A stretch of 46,185 nt of DNA from Candidatus Heimdallarchaeota archaeon. Its GTDB lineage: Archaea; Asgardarchaeota; Heimdallarchaeia; Heimdallarchaeales; Heimdallarchaeaceae. The translations under genes were made by a program, and so were the position numbers. Each line of letters starts with the position of its first letter. Position 1 is the first letter of the stretch. The notes below the pieces were generated by a model. The model did no database searches. It was not told the DNA's origin and saw only the letters and a program-made list of their open reading frames with translations. Below, in pieces: positions 7,588-15,879 of the stretch. The stretch is from NCBI GenBank assembly GCA_023132955.1, contig JAGLXK010000113.1:1-46185 (forward strand), written 5' to 3'.

Positions 7588-8808
7588 ATGAGTGAAAGGG
7601 ACATTTCCATAGAAGAACTTCTTAAGAAGTACAGCATTCAACCCCACGATTTAGAGTATATTCTTAATTTCATGCAAAAAGAGAATATTTCTCCTCAATT
7701 GGCAATGCGTAGAATTAAACTTTTTGAGAAACTTCAAGAAAAAATGTTTCAAACACAATCAGATGAAAAAGTTCGTGAACTAACAACAGAATTAGATCAA
7801 TTATCTAAATTAGTTGAGGACTTGCAGAAAGAGAAAGTAGATCTGGATAAAGAAATAGAAGATACACGATTACAACAGGATTTGTTTAACGCTGAAAGAG
7901 AAGAACTTAAACTGCAGATGCATGCTTTGATGGGTTCAATTGAATCGATTGAAACTGAAGCTGAAAAAGGAGAAGAAAAACTGAAAGAAGAAAACCAAGA
8001 GCTTAAGAAGAAACTTAGTCTAATGACAGCTGGAAGTCAAACCCTGAAAGAAAAAATACTAAAACTTGGGGCAGAAACGCCCTCTCTAAAACCATTAGTT
8101 GAACCAATTGACATAGGTTTAGATGCAATCATTAATGCAAGGCAGATTCCTCACATAACACTGTCTGCACCAAAGGGTGCTTTTACAACTTCCTCAAAGG
8201 TTGCTTCTATTACCGCATCTACCGGTTCTATGCCTGCACCCAAAGCAGCAGATACAATTTCTCCGGATCAGATAAAATTCGCAACTCCCTCTTCAGTTTC
8301 TAAAAAGAAGGAATCTGCACCAATTAGAGAAGAACCTCAAAAAGAATCCATGCCTTCACCATCAGCAAGCTCGTCAAGACCCATAATTAAAGAAAATATT
8401 TTTGATGAATCACAAAAAGTTGAAAAACCCTCCTCTATGCCAGCTCCAAAAGCTGAATCAATATCTCCCTCAAAACCTGAACCCAAACCCGAGCCTAAAC
8501 CAACACCTAGAGAAGAATCTAAACCTGCTAAAATAAACGTTACCACAAGACCTGTTACTGATGAATCAGCAGTTTCTTCAAAGATCGAAAAAATATTGAA
8601 ATTGTTCATGTCTTATGCACAACAAGCCGATACCGATGAGAATTGGAAAGCTAGAATCTCTGCAATATGTGATATGGATGAGGCTTATATTGAACTTGGA
8701 GGATTAGCAATGTCACAGATTTATGCATATCAAACTCAATCTATAAAGAAGAAAAAGGAGTTCGAGAGACTCATAAATTCATGGATTGAAAATGGTATTC
8801 CTCGATAA
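7588..8808 (+). CDS. Coiled-coil and proline-rich linker protein, unknown
   Basis: A 406-residue cytosolic protein in three parts. Residues 1-50 form a small helical domain (ISIEELLKKYSIQPHDLEYI). Residues about 50-160 are a long coiled coil (LTTELDQLSKLVEDLQKE and onward). A low-complexity Ser/Pro/Lys linker at about 190-325 contains two MPAPKA motifs and (K/E)P repeats. A C-terminal helical domain of about 75 residues follows (KIEKILKLFMSYAQQADTDE). There is no signal peptide. A TTG three codons upstream is possible, but ATG 7588 is preceded by GAAGG. The domain order suggests a scaffold or tether; no family was recognised. Confidence 0.75.
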   Translation: MSERDISIEELLKKYSIQPHDLEYILNFMQKENISPQLAMRRIKLFEKLQEKMFQTQSDEKVRELTTELDQLSKLVEDLQKEKVDLDKEIEDTRLQQDLFNAEREELKLQMHALMGSIESIETEAEKGEEKLKEENQELKKKLSLMTAGSQTLKEKILKLGAETPSLKPLVEPIDIGLDAIINARQIPHITLSAPKGAFTTSSKVASITASTGSMPAPKAADTISPDQIKFATPSSVSKKKESAPIREEPQKESMPSPSASSSRPIIKENIFDESQKVEKPSSMPAPKAESISPSKPEPKPEPKPTPREESKPAKINVTTRPVTDESAVSSKIEKILKLFMSYAQQADTDENWKARISAICDMDEAYIELGGLAMSQIYAYQTQSIKKKKEFERLINSWIENGIPR

Positions 8809-8919
8809 TCTCTTTCTCATATTTCAAAACCCCTATTAGTTCTAAACATTATATGTGATGAGCAATTGTTAAGCTTTTAACAGAAAAGATAAAAAGTATT
8901 ATGAAAAGGAAAATTAGTT

Positions 8920-9032
8920 GGATCAGTAGTCTAGTGGATAAGGCACCAGCCTTCGGATATAGTATCGCGAAGAGAGAAACAGAGAAAATAGGAGTAAGCT
9001 GGAGGTCGCAGGTTCGAATCCTGCCTGATCCG
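8920..9032 (+). tRNA. tRNA-Arg(UCG) with a 40-nt intron
   Basis: The cloverleaf is complete. The acceptor stem is 8920-8926 with 9025-9031, discriminator G9032. The D-stem is GTCT/AGGC (8929-8932 with 8941-8944). The anticodon stem is CCAGC/GCTGG (8946-8950 with 8998-9002). The T-arm is GCAGG-TTCGAAT-CCTGC (9008-9024). After intron removal the anticodon loop is CTTCGGA, anticodon TCG at 8953-8955, reading CGA and CGG arginine codons. CCA at 9033-9035 follows directly, so the CCA end is encoded. A TATA-like GATAAAAAGTATT lies 20 to 32 bp upstream. Confidence 0.93.
8957..8996 (+). other. tRNA intron at position 37/38 with a canonical bulge-helix-bulge
   Basis: Exon bases CTTC (8951-8954) pair with GGAG (8991-8994) to form the 4-bp central helix. 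The 3-nt bulges are GGA (8955-8957, cut GG|A) and TAA (8995-8997, cut TA|A). TAT/ATA (8958-8960 with 8988-8990) forms the inner helix. This is the canonical hBHBh' substrate of archaeal tRNA-splicing endonuclease. The intron is 40 nt, purine-rich and too short to encode anything. Confidence 0.88.
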
Positions 9033-9042
9033 CCACAATAAA

Positions 9043-9050
9043 TTTAAATA
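9043..9050 (+). promoter_or_regulatory. TATA box upstream of the secreted-protein gene
   Basis: TTTAAATA immediately after the tRNA predicts a start site near 9072 and a leader of about 20 nt to ATG 9092. This favours 9092 over the GTG at 9068. Confidence 0.4.
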
Positions 9051-9091
9051 TGTTTTATTAAAAATATGTGATAAATTTCCAAGGGATTAAT

Positions 9092-9844
9092 ATGAAATAT
9101 GACAAAGCCAATAAAATTTTGATATTCTATCTGTGTGTAATTTTTCTATATATGCTTACCTTTTTCAGTTTAACATCAATTGCTACAAATATTGAATTAG
9201 GTGTAGGGGATTTTCTTACTTATGAAGTTCTAGAATCAAGTGGAACTGAGAACGTATTTTATGGAACTTGGCCTCCAGGTACATATTTTGGGAACTGGTC
9301 AGTAGTTCCTAACGATCAAATATTATATTTGATTACCTCGATTACTGAAACTGATATTAATGGGACTTTATTTCTTGGAAATGCTTTTACAAACAGTTCC
9401 TTTTATAATGTTAGGAATGTTGATTTAGCATTTGGTTTAACTATTGGGGTTTACCCTTGGAACGGTGGTTTTTATGCTAATTCATCTGACTGGGAAAACA
9501 TTGAATCACAAATTCAGCAAACTAATACGACTATTGATGAGATAAGTAATTTTGAACAGATCATTAATGGAGAAAATGAAGTTTATGAAGTTATTTTATT
9601 TCAAACAAGTGATTACTATGGACAGTTTTCAACTTTATACTATCATAGTTCTACAGGAGTTTTACTCAAAGCACATACATCATTTGGATTATATGAACTA
9701 TCTATAGAACTAATTTCAACTAATTTAGAAATTGAAAGCCAGACTAAGACCGTCTTTATGGATTTATCTTCCTTATTAGTGATATTCACTCTAATATCCT
9801 TCTTTAAAATTATGGAGAAGAGGTCTAACAAAAGAAAAAGATGA
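9092..9844 (+). CDS. Secreted, C-terminally anchored protein, unknown
   Basis: A 250-residue protein. An N-terminal hydrophobic helix (ILIFYLCVIFLYMLTFFSL) acts as a signal peptide or anchor. The extracytoplasmic domain opens with IELGVGDFLTYEV, a beta-rich pattern common in archaeal surface proteins, and carries NGT, NSS, NSS and NTT sequons. A C-terminal helix (LSSLLVIFTLISFFKI) and a strongly basic tail (KRSNKRKR) follow. A GTG at 9068 would add eight residues but would leave a poorer signal peptide. No enzyme motif was seen. It is likely a glycosylated surface protein of unknown role. Confidence 0.65.
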   Translation: MKYDKANKILIFYLCVIFLYMLTFFSLTSIATNIELGVGDFLTYEVLESSGTENVFYGTWPPGTYFGNWSVVPNDQILYLITSITETDINGTLFLGNAFTNSSFYNVRNVDLAFGLTIGVYPWNGGFYANSSDWENIESQIQQTNTTIDEISNFEQIINGENEVYEVILFQTSDYYGQFSTLYYHSSTGVLLKAHTSFGLYELSIELISTNLEIESQTKTVFMDLSSLLVIFTLISFFKIMEKRSNKRKR

Positions 9845-9943
9845 TTTTTTATACTTCAACTTCTCATTACATTTAACACAAAAGTTTTCATTAACTAGCC
9901 ACAATAGATATTAAACCTAAACCAATATAGAGATTTGAGCAAC

Positions 9944-10765
9944 ATGAGTGAAAGCACACAAAAATGCCCAAGCTGTACTGAGACTGTTCCATTAGAATAC
10001 TCTGTTTGCCCATTTTGTGGTTTTGGACTTCTGGAGTATGAATTGAAGAAATTTTCATTCAAACCCTCATTAAGAGAAGTCTTCATAAGATTGTATGCAT
10101 ATTTTAGACATCCTTTTAGAACCAGTGAAGAAATCGCAATTGCTACTGAAAAAAAAGGTGGTAATATCATTTTATTCCTATTTTCTCTGTTTCTCTCTTT
10201 GCGATACTATATGGTTATGGTAAAATCAGGAGTTGTTTTTTCAACCTTCCCAATTGGACCCGGCGGTGATAAGTGGTCAATAACAATATCAATGGGATTC
10301 ATTTTGTTTTTAGTTACTTTAGTTATAATGCCGTTAGTAGTTTGGTTGATGTACAAAATATTCCTATTTATTGCAACTTGGTTAATGGCTAAATTTGCAG
10401 CAATACTTGGCTCCGAGGCAACAACAAAACAATTCAGATCAATAATTGGTTATTCACTTGCAGCTATTACAGTAGGAGAATTTCTTGGTATATTTTTCAC
10501 GTTAATGGGACCATCTGGGGGTTTAGGAAGTTCAAGCTCTGTGAATTTTATAGATTTTGCAATTTATATAGATAATTTGTATGGTTCTCCAGTAATGTGG
10601 ATATTTAAGGGATTAATGATAGCTTTATGGCTTGTATTTATTATCTATTCCTCTATATCATTAAGAATCATAGGAAAAATGGCTTGGGTTAATGCTTTTG
10701 TTGCAATAGCAATGCCTGTAGCACTTTTTGTATTCTTCTTCTACTTTTCAGGAGTGTTAGTATAG
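9944..10765 (+). CDS. Zinc-ribbon Yip1-domain membrane protein
   Basis: A 273-residue protein. It begins with a C-x2-C-x10-C-x2-C zinc ribbon (C8, C11, C22, C25). A linker follows (LREVFIRLYAYFRHPFRTSE), which is the amphipathic FxxPxxxF-type entry of Yip1 domains. Then come five or so membrane helices including IIGYSLAAITVGEFLGIFF, the region most conserved in Yip1. Eukaryotic Yip1/Yif1 proteins act in ER-Golgi vesicle transport. Prokaryotic relatives are common and mostly uncharacterised, and the zinc-ribbon fusion is widespread in archaea. ATG 9944 is preferred over a TTG three codons upstream. Confidence 0.75.
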   Translation: MSESTQKCPSCTETVPLEYSVCPFCGFGLLEYELKKFSFKPSLREVFIRLYAYFRHPFRTSEEIAIATEKKGGNIILFLFSLFLSLRYYMVMVKSGVVFSTFPIGPGGDKWSITISMGFILFLVTLVIMPLVVWLMYKIFLFIATWLMAKFAAILGSEATTKQFRSIIGYSLAAITVGEFLGIFFTLMGPSGGLGSSSSVNFIDFAIYIDNLYGSPVMWIFKGLMIALWLVFIIYSSISLRIIGKMAWVNAFVAIAMPVALFVFFFYFSGVLV

Positions 10766-10767
10766 AA

Positions 10768-10805
10768 TTTTCTTCAGTCTCCTTTCTTTCAATTTTTATT
10801 TTAAA
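10768..10805 (+). terminator. T-rich termination region after the Yip1 gene
   Basis: A pyrimidine-rich 38-bp stretch with several T-runs and no hairpin follows the stop codon at 10763-10765 and precedes thiL. This fits an archaeal poly-U terminator. Confidence 0.4.
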
Positions 10806-10868
10806 TTTTCATCAACTAATCAGAAATTCTTTTGAAATGTCACAAATAACATATATTAAGGGAACAAA

Positions 10869-11879
10869 ATGAAAGAACAAACAACTCGTAAAATGAAACA
10901 GATTGGAGAGAAGCTTTTCTTATCGAAAATAGCTAATCTGGTAGATACTCCTATCCTCGATTACAATGAAGATGCTTCGACTTTTGCGTTAGAATCAGGA
11001 AAAATTCTTGTAATTAATGCAGACATGCTGGTGTTTAAAACTGATGTTCTTCCAGGAATGTCAGACAAACAAATAGGGCAAAAAGCTGTGACAATGTCTG
11101 TTAGCGATATTGTTGCAAAAGGTACAAAACCTCTAGGTTGTCTTGCAAGCATTGGGTTCCCTTCAAATTTAGAAATATCTAGAGCAATGGATGTAATTCA
11201 AGGGATAAGAAATCAATGTAATGAATATGATATTTTATACCTTGGAGGGGATTTGAATGAAACAGATGATATTATTGTAGATATTGTTTCATTTGGTGTT
11301 TGTGAAAGAGAGAAATTGCTTCCCAGAAAAGGTGCCAATAATGGAGATTTACTTTTTTCAACAGGTTTTTTTGGACTAACATCCCTTGGTTATAATCTAC
11401 TTTTGAATAATCAAAAAGTTCCAGTTGATTTGCAAGAAATAGTACTGTCTTCCATATTTGAACCAAAAGCGAAAATCGAATATTTAGATCTTTTTAGCAA
11501 AATTTCAATCAATACATGTATGGATAGTTCAGATGGTCTATTTATAACTTTGAAAGAATTATCAGATATAAATAAAATGGGAATTGATGTTACTAAAGTT
11601 CCTATTCATTCTCTAGTAGAATCTTACGCTATTACTAAAAAACTGAATCCATTAGATTTAACATTTAATGGAGGAGAAGAGTTTGAACTTATTTTTTCTA
11701 TTATTCCAGAGATAGAGGAAGAATTGTTAAAGCAGGCTAAAGAGAAAAAATTGTTTGTAAGAAAGATTGGTTGTTTCAATAAAAACCATAAAAAAATAAT
11801 TATTTCAGAGCAAAAGTTTTCCATGTATAATCTATCAAATGAAGGTTTTGAGCACTTCAAGACTCGAGATATACGTTGA
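10869..11879 (+). CDS. thiL: Thiamine-monophosphate kinase ThiL
   Basis: Phosphorylates thiamine monophosphate to thiamine pyrophosphate with ATP. The 336-residue protein matches the PurM/ThiL fold. It has an N-terminal dimerisation segment, then INADMLVFKTDVLPGM, the metal-binding KAVTMSVSDIVAKGTKP helix (consensus KxxxxNxSDxxAMGxxP), GGDLNETDDIIVDI, the MDSSDGL motif, and GGEEFELIF near the C-terminus. Length is normal. A GGGAA motif lies just before the ATG. Enolase follows after 42 bp with its own TATA-like element. No other thiamine gene is nearby. Confidence 0.9.
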   Translation: MKEQTTRKMKQIGEKLFLSKIANLVDTPILDYNEDASTFALESGKILVINADMLVFKTDVLPGMSDKQIGQKAVTMSVSDIVAKGTKPLGCLASIGFPSNLEISRAMDVIQGIRNQCNEYDILYLGGDLNETDDIIVDIVSFGVCEREKLLPRKGANNGDLLFSTGFFGLTSLGYNLLLNNQKVPVDLQEIVLSSIFEPKAKIEYLDLFSKISINTCMDSSDGLFITLKELSDINKMGIDVTKVPIHSLVESYAITKKLNPLDLTFNGGEEFELIFSIIPEIEEELLKQAKEKKLFVRKIGCFNKNHKKIIISEQKFSMYNLSNEGFEHFKTRDIR

Positions 11880-11921
11880 AAAATCCTTAATAATTGTACT
11901 TTGTTTTTATCTTTGATTACT

Positions 11922-13172
11922 ATGGTCAAAATAACAAAGATTATTCCTCGTGAGATAATAGACTCAAGAGGAAATCCTACTGTTGAGGTGGATGTTTATA
12001 CATCTGAAGGCTTTGGTCGTGCTTTAGTTCCTTCTGGTGCTTCTACTGGTGAGCACGAAGCACTTGAATTACGAGACAAAGACAAAAGATTTCTTGGAAA
12101 GGGTGTTTTAAAAGCCATTGAAAACATAAACAAACTCATTGCCCCCAAAGTTATTGGAATGGAAGTAACTGAGCAAGAAGCAATTGACAATCTAATGTTG
12201 GAAATTGATGGAACTGAAAATAAATCTAAACTTGGAGCAAATGCAATGCTTGGTGTTTCATTAGCTGTGTGTAAAGCTGCAGCGAATGGACTGAACCTTC
12301 CAATTTATGAATATATGAATAAGGATGCAACAAGTTTACCTGTTCCAATGTTGAATGTTATTAATGGTGGGAAACACGCCGGAGGTAATTTGAAAATCCA
12401 AGAATTTATGCTTATTCCTCATGGTTTCAAAAGATATAGCGAAGCTTTGAGGGCAATATGTGAGGTTTATCAAGTTCTAAGGAACAATTTAAAGAAATTT
12501 GGACCTTCAGCAATTAATCTAGGTGATGAAGGAGGTTTTGGTAGTCCAGTTGATACTGCACCCGAAGCACTTGATATGCTAGTTGAAGCCATTGAAGATG
12601 CGGGTTATAAGCCTGGAAAACAAATCTCTATTGGATTAGATTCTGCGGCATCTGAATTCTTTGAAGATTCTTTGTATGAAGTTGATGGAAAGAAACTAAC
12701 TGGTAGTGAGCTTGTCGACTATTATGTTAATTTAGTTAATCAGTATCCAATAATCTCAATTGAAGATCCATTTGATGAAAATGATTTTGAGTCTTTTGCA
12801 AAATTACATGCGAAAGTACCTGATATATCTGTAGTTGCAGATGATTTAACCGTAACAAATCCAAAGAGAATACAGATGGCGATTGATAAGAAAGCTGCAA
12901 ATTATCTTTTACTGAAAGTCAATCAAATTGGGACATTAACTGAATCTATTCAAGCTGCTAATCTAGCACGTAACAACGGTTGGGGCATAAATATCTCTCA
13001 CAGATCAGGAGAAACAGAAGATGCCTTCATTGCTGATTTAGCTGTAGCTCTTGGGGCAGAAAGAATAAAAACTGGTGCTCCTGCAAGAGGCGAACGTACT
13101 GCAAAATATAACCAACTACTACGTATTGAAGAACAGCTAGGAGACAAAGCAAAATATCTTGGAAGCAAATAA
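11922..13172 (+). CDS. eno: Enolase (phosphopyruvate hydratase)
   Basis: Converts 2-phosphoglycerate to phosphoenolpyruvate in glycolysis and gluconeogenesis; magnesium-dependent and cytosolic. The 416-residue protein carries [14 protein letters not shown] at the N-terminus, [24 protein letters not shown], the metal ligands in [23 protein letters not shown] and VADDLTVTN, the catalytic lysine in [10 protein letters not shown], and the signature [20 protein letters not shown] 11922 is preferred over a TTG seven codons upstream because it matches the family start. A TATA-like CTTAATAATTG lies about 30 bp upstream, so the transcript is probably leaderless. Confidence 0.97.
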   Translation: MVKITKIIPREIIDSRGNPTVEVDVYTSEGFGRALVPSGASTGEHEALELRDKDKRFLGKGVLKAIENINKLIAPKVIGMEVTEQEAIDNLMLEIDGTENKSKLGANAMLGVSLAVCKAAANGLNLPIYEYMNKDATSLPVPMLNVINGGKHAGGNLKIQEFMLIPHGFKRYSEALRAICEVYQVLRNNLKKFGPSAINLGDEGGFGSPVDTAPEALDMLVEAIEDAGYKPGKQISIGLDSAASEFFEDSLYEVDGKKLTGSELVDYYVNLVNQYPIISIEDPFDENDFESFAKLHAKVPDISVVADDLTVTNPKRIQMAIDKKAANYLLLKVNQIGTLTESIQAANLARNNGWGINISHRSGETEDAFIADLAVALGAERIKTGAPARGERTAKYNQLLRIEEQLGDKAKYLGSK

Positions 13173-13247
13173 TCTGTTTCCTACTTACTTTTTCTATTCA
13201 ATGGATAATATTTTTGAATGCTATTCATCTTTTGTGAATGATATTAA

Positions 13248-14765
13248 ATGAGCAATGAATATGATACATTATTAGAAAATTACCAAGAAATACAACTGTT
13301 AAATTCAATTAGTGGAGTTCTTTATTGGGATATGAATACCCACATGCCCCCCGCAGCAGTAGGGTATAGAGCAAAACAATTTCAATATATTAGTCAAAAA
13401 ATTCATGGTTTAACTACCAAGCCTGAAGTAGGTACATTATTGGAAACATGTGAAAAAGATAATTCTCTTGATGATTTTCGAAGAAGAAATATTGAATTGA
13501 TTAGAAGAGCTTATGATGACAGAACAATTCTTCCATCTGAGTTAGTAGGAAAACTTGCTGCTCAATCAAACAAAACTCTTGAAGTTTGGAAAAAAGCTAA
13601 GGCAAAATCTGACTTTCAAATGGTTCTTCCTGATTTAGAAGATTTATTCGCTCTCAATGTAGAGTCTACCACTCTCTTGGCTAAATCAAAAAATATGGAT
13701 GATCCTTTTAATGCACTTATAGATAGTCGAGATAAGGGTTTTAGTGTAAAACTACTTACTAATCTCTTTGATGAAGTAAAGTCCTTTCTGATTCCCTTTA
13801 TCAAGAAATGTTCTGAATCAGAAGTAAAGCCTGATAGATCATTTCTTAGCAGGAATGTTTCACGCTCAACTCAAGTGAAAATGGTTGAAAACCTTGCACG
13901 TTTCTTAGAATATGATTTCTATTCAGATAATGCAGTTGGAAACATTGCAGAAGTTGAACATCCTTTAACGATTGGTGGTGGTTTTAAAGATGTCAGAGTT
14001 ACTGTAAAATATCACGAAGACCATGTTTTATCTGCTTTTCTTGCGGGAGCACATGAATGTGGTCATGCCATTCACGGATTACAAGGTAAGGATGAATGGT
14101 TTAATCAACCTATCTATCGCATGTCGTCTCCAAGTTTTGGGGAATCACAATCTAGATTTCTTGAAAACGTTATTACCAGCTCAAAAGAGTTTTGGAATTA
14201 TTATTATCCTCAGTTTCAAAAAGATACTGCAGATGTTTTCAAGAATATTTCTTTGGAGGATTTCTATTTTGCTCTTAATGCTGTAAATCCTGGTTTTATT
14301 AGAATACAAGCTGATGAGGTTACTTATATTTTGCATATCATAATCCGGTTTGAAATAGAGAGAGATTGGTTTGCTGGGAAGATAGATACGAAAGAATTAC
14401 CTCAAGTCTGGAACGAAAAATACAAACACTATTTAGGAGTGGATGTTCCAAGCGATACTTTAGGATTGATGCAAGATTTACACTGGTATTCACAATATTA
14501 CGGTTACTTCTTTGGTTATGGGATAGGTGACTTAATCTCTTCTCAAATAACTGCTAAAATGTCTCAAGATCTTCCTGATTGGAAAACATCTCTACAAAAT
14601 GGCAAATTCACACCCATCCGTCAATGGCTTGAATTAAATATACATCAGAGGGGTGGAACTTTGGATTGTCTCGATATGGTTAAAAGTATCACAGGAGAAG
14701 ACCTGACACCAAGATATCATATAGAATATTTAAAGGAAAAATTCTCACCTTTATATCAAATCTAG
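13248..14765 (+). CDS. M32-family metallocarboxypeptidase (Taq type)
   Basis: Zinc carboxypeptidase that removes C-terminal residues from peptides, probably in cytosolic peptide turnover. At 505 residues it matches the family. The zinc site is H269-E270-x-x-H273 (HECGH) in FLAGAHECGHAIHG, with the third ligand E299 in FGESQSRFLEN, the M32 HESQSR-type motif. C-terminal IRQWLELNIHQRGGTLDCLD is also characteristic. A TATA-like GGATAATATTTT lies near 13203-13214. It stands alone with no operon partner. Confidence 0.92.
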   Translation: MSNEYDTLLENYQEIQLLNSISGVLYWDMNTHMPPAAVGYRAKQFQYISQKIHGLTTKPEVGTLLETCEKDNSLDDFRRRNIELIRRAYDDRTILPSELVGKLAAQSNKTLEVWKKAKAKSDFQMVLPDLEDLFALNVESTTLLAKSKNMDDPFNALIDSRDKGFSVKLLTNLFDEVKSFLIPFIKKCSESEVKPDRSFLSRNVSRSTQVKMVENLARFLEYDFYSDNAVGNIAEVEHPLTIGGGFKDVRVTVKYHEDHVLSAFLAGAHECGHAIHGLQGKDEWFNQPIYRMSSPSFGESQSRFLENVITSSKEFWNYYYPQFQKDTADVFKNISLEDFYFALNAVNPGFIRIQADEVTYILHIIIRFEIERDWFAGKIDTKELPQVWNEKYKHYLGVDVPSDTLGLMQDLHWYSQYYGYFFGYGIGDLISSQITAKMSQDLPDWKTSLQNGKFTPIRQWLELNIHQRGGTLDCLDMVKSITGEDLTPRYHIEYLKEKFSPLYQI

Positions 14766-14830
14766 ATTCTACCTTCAGAAACAGAATAATTGAAAATGAA
14801 AAAGAAAGAGAGAGATATCAAAGAAAATAT

Positions 14831-15733
14831 CTAGAGTTTAATTTCTTCTTGGGATACTTTCTTAGGGTCTTTCATCAACTTCACACTATCTGCCATGAAC
14901 AGATCTTCAACATAAAATACTCTCCCCTCTACCAAAGTATTAGGGCCTAATTTTACAACCCTTCCCTTAATGTTCTTAAATACTTTAACATCTTGAACAT
15001 CTACTTCATTTTGTGCAATGATGCTTCCATAAACAGTTACTATTTTCTTAGCTTTCCTGAAAAACCAAGATTCAAAAACGGTTCTTCGACCTTCGATTAA
15101 TACACTATCACACAAGATGTTTTTCTCAATACGTGCCTTTCCTCCAATTTTAATTGTATTTTCAGAAAGTAGATTAGCCCCTATTGTAGAAGAACCTGTG
15201 AGGGTAGCTCCTCTAATAGCCTGTGTATTCTTTTCACTTCTATAGGATCCAGTTACTGAAAGATGTCCTTGAACCACAGTTTCTCCCGAAACTCTTGCTG
15301 AACCACTAAATGAGGCATTTTCATCAGTATGTAAATCTTTCTCGCATCTAAATGAACCTGAACACTTTACTTCACCATGTGCGAGTACATTTCCATAAGC
15401 TTTAACTGATCCAGAACAGCGTAATGCTTTACATTCAATATCTCCAGAGATTTTACCTGATCCAGAGATTCTTATATCTCTTGCCACTTTCCCTCCAGAT
15501 ATCCTGGCAGCACCAGAGACAGTTATAGAATCTTGTGTGAAAGTTTTTGCACCTGATACTTTTATGTCAGGTGCATCTTTTCTAAATTCCAAATCTTGTC
15601 TAGCTGAACTTAATTTTTCAGTGTATCTTTCCTTTAATTCTTCATAGCTAGCTTTGTCGATCTCGCCTTCTTCTTTTCTCTTTTCTAGGAGATCTAAGAG
15701 TTCTTTATACATTCTTATGTCATTTTGACTCAT
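14831..15733 (-). CDS. Bactofilin-like polymer-forming beta-helix protein
   Basis: A 300-residue cytosolic protein. The first 55 residues are a helical hairpin (MYKELLDLLEKRKEEGEIDK). From about residue 55 to the end it is a repetitive right-handed beta-helix with a rung of about 15-20 residues built on SGS/SGA turns (ISGSGKISGDIECKALRCSG, VKAYGNVLAHGEVKCSGSF). This is the pattern of bactofilins, which assemble into filaments in bacteria. An internal loop near residues 215-230 (FESWFFRKAKK) interrupts the rungs. It is divergent from a wHTH gene. Membership of the bactofilin/polymer-forming superfamily is likely; filament formation is inference. Confidence 0.72.
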   Translation of the reverse strand: MSQNDIRMYKELLDLLEKRKEEGEIDKASYEELKERYTEKLSSARQDLEFRKDAPDIKVSGAKTFTQDSITVSGAARISGGKVARDIRISGSGKISGDIECKALRCSGSVKAYGNVLAHGEVKCSGSFRCEKDLHTDENASFSGSARVSGETVVQGHLSVTGSYRSEKNTQAIRGATLTGSSTIGANLLSENTIKIGGKARIEKNILCDSVLIEGRRTVFESWFFRKAKKIVTVYGSIIAQNEVDVQDVKVFKNIKGRVVKLGPNTLVEGRVFYVEDLFMADSVKLMKDPKKVSQEEIKL

Positions 15734-15762
15734 TACTTACACCTTAAAACTATTTTATCCAC

Positions 15763-15773
15763 ATTTTATATAA
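15763..15773 (-). promoter_or_regulatory. TATA box of the bactofilin-like gene
   Basis: On the minus strand ATTATATAAAA lies about 30-40 bp before the ATG at 15733. It predicts a short leader of about 10 nt, with AAGGTG just before the start codon. Confidence 0.5.
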
Positions 15774-15818
15774 TGTTTTTTTTAATCAATTAGGTAATAA
15801 ACTTAAATCTCAAGTTGT

Positions 15819-15846
15819 AAGCTTAAACCGAGAAGTTTAAACCGAC
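15819..15846 (+). repeat. Tandem 14-bp repeat, candidate operator
   Basis: AAGCTTAAACCGAG (15819-15832) is followed directly by AAGTTTAAACCGAC (15833-15846), 12 of 14 bases identical. A weaker related copy AAACTTAAATCTC lies at 15799-15811. The pair abuts the TATA-like ATTTAAGTA at 15851-15859 of the downstream wHTH gene. This is where a repressor would block TBP/TFB, and the divergent bactofilin-like promoter is also close. Confidence 0.5.
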
Positions 15847-15879
15847 AACAATTTAAGTAGAGAACCAGATGTTTGATAT

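Noticed and set aside
8337-8609. Antisense open frame with Gly/Leu/Ser-rich sequence opposite the coiled-coil gene
   Set aside because: It is the mirror of the low-complexity Pro/Lys/Glu linker on the plus strand and has no separate start signals.
9895-10170. Minus-strand open frame of 91 codons over the Yip1 gene start
   Set aside because: It overlaps a convincing zinc-ribbon domain on the other strand and shows no family features.
14023-14286. Second open frame (87 codons) on the plus strand within the M32 peptidase
   Set aside because: It overlaps the HECGH zinc site region out of frame, so it is a frame shadow and not a frameshift: the peptidase frame is intact throughout.
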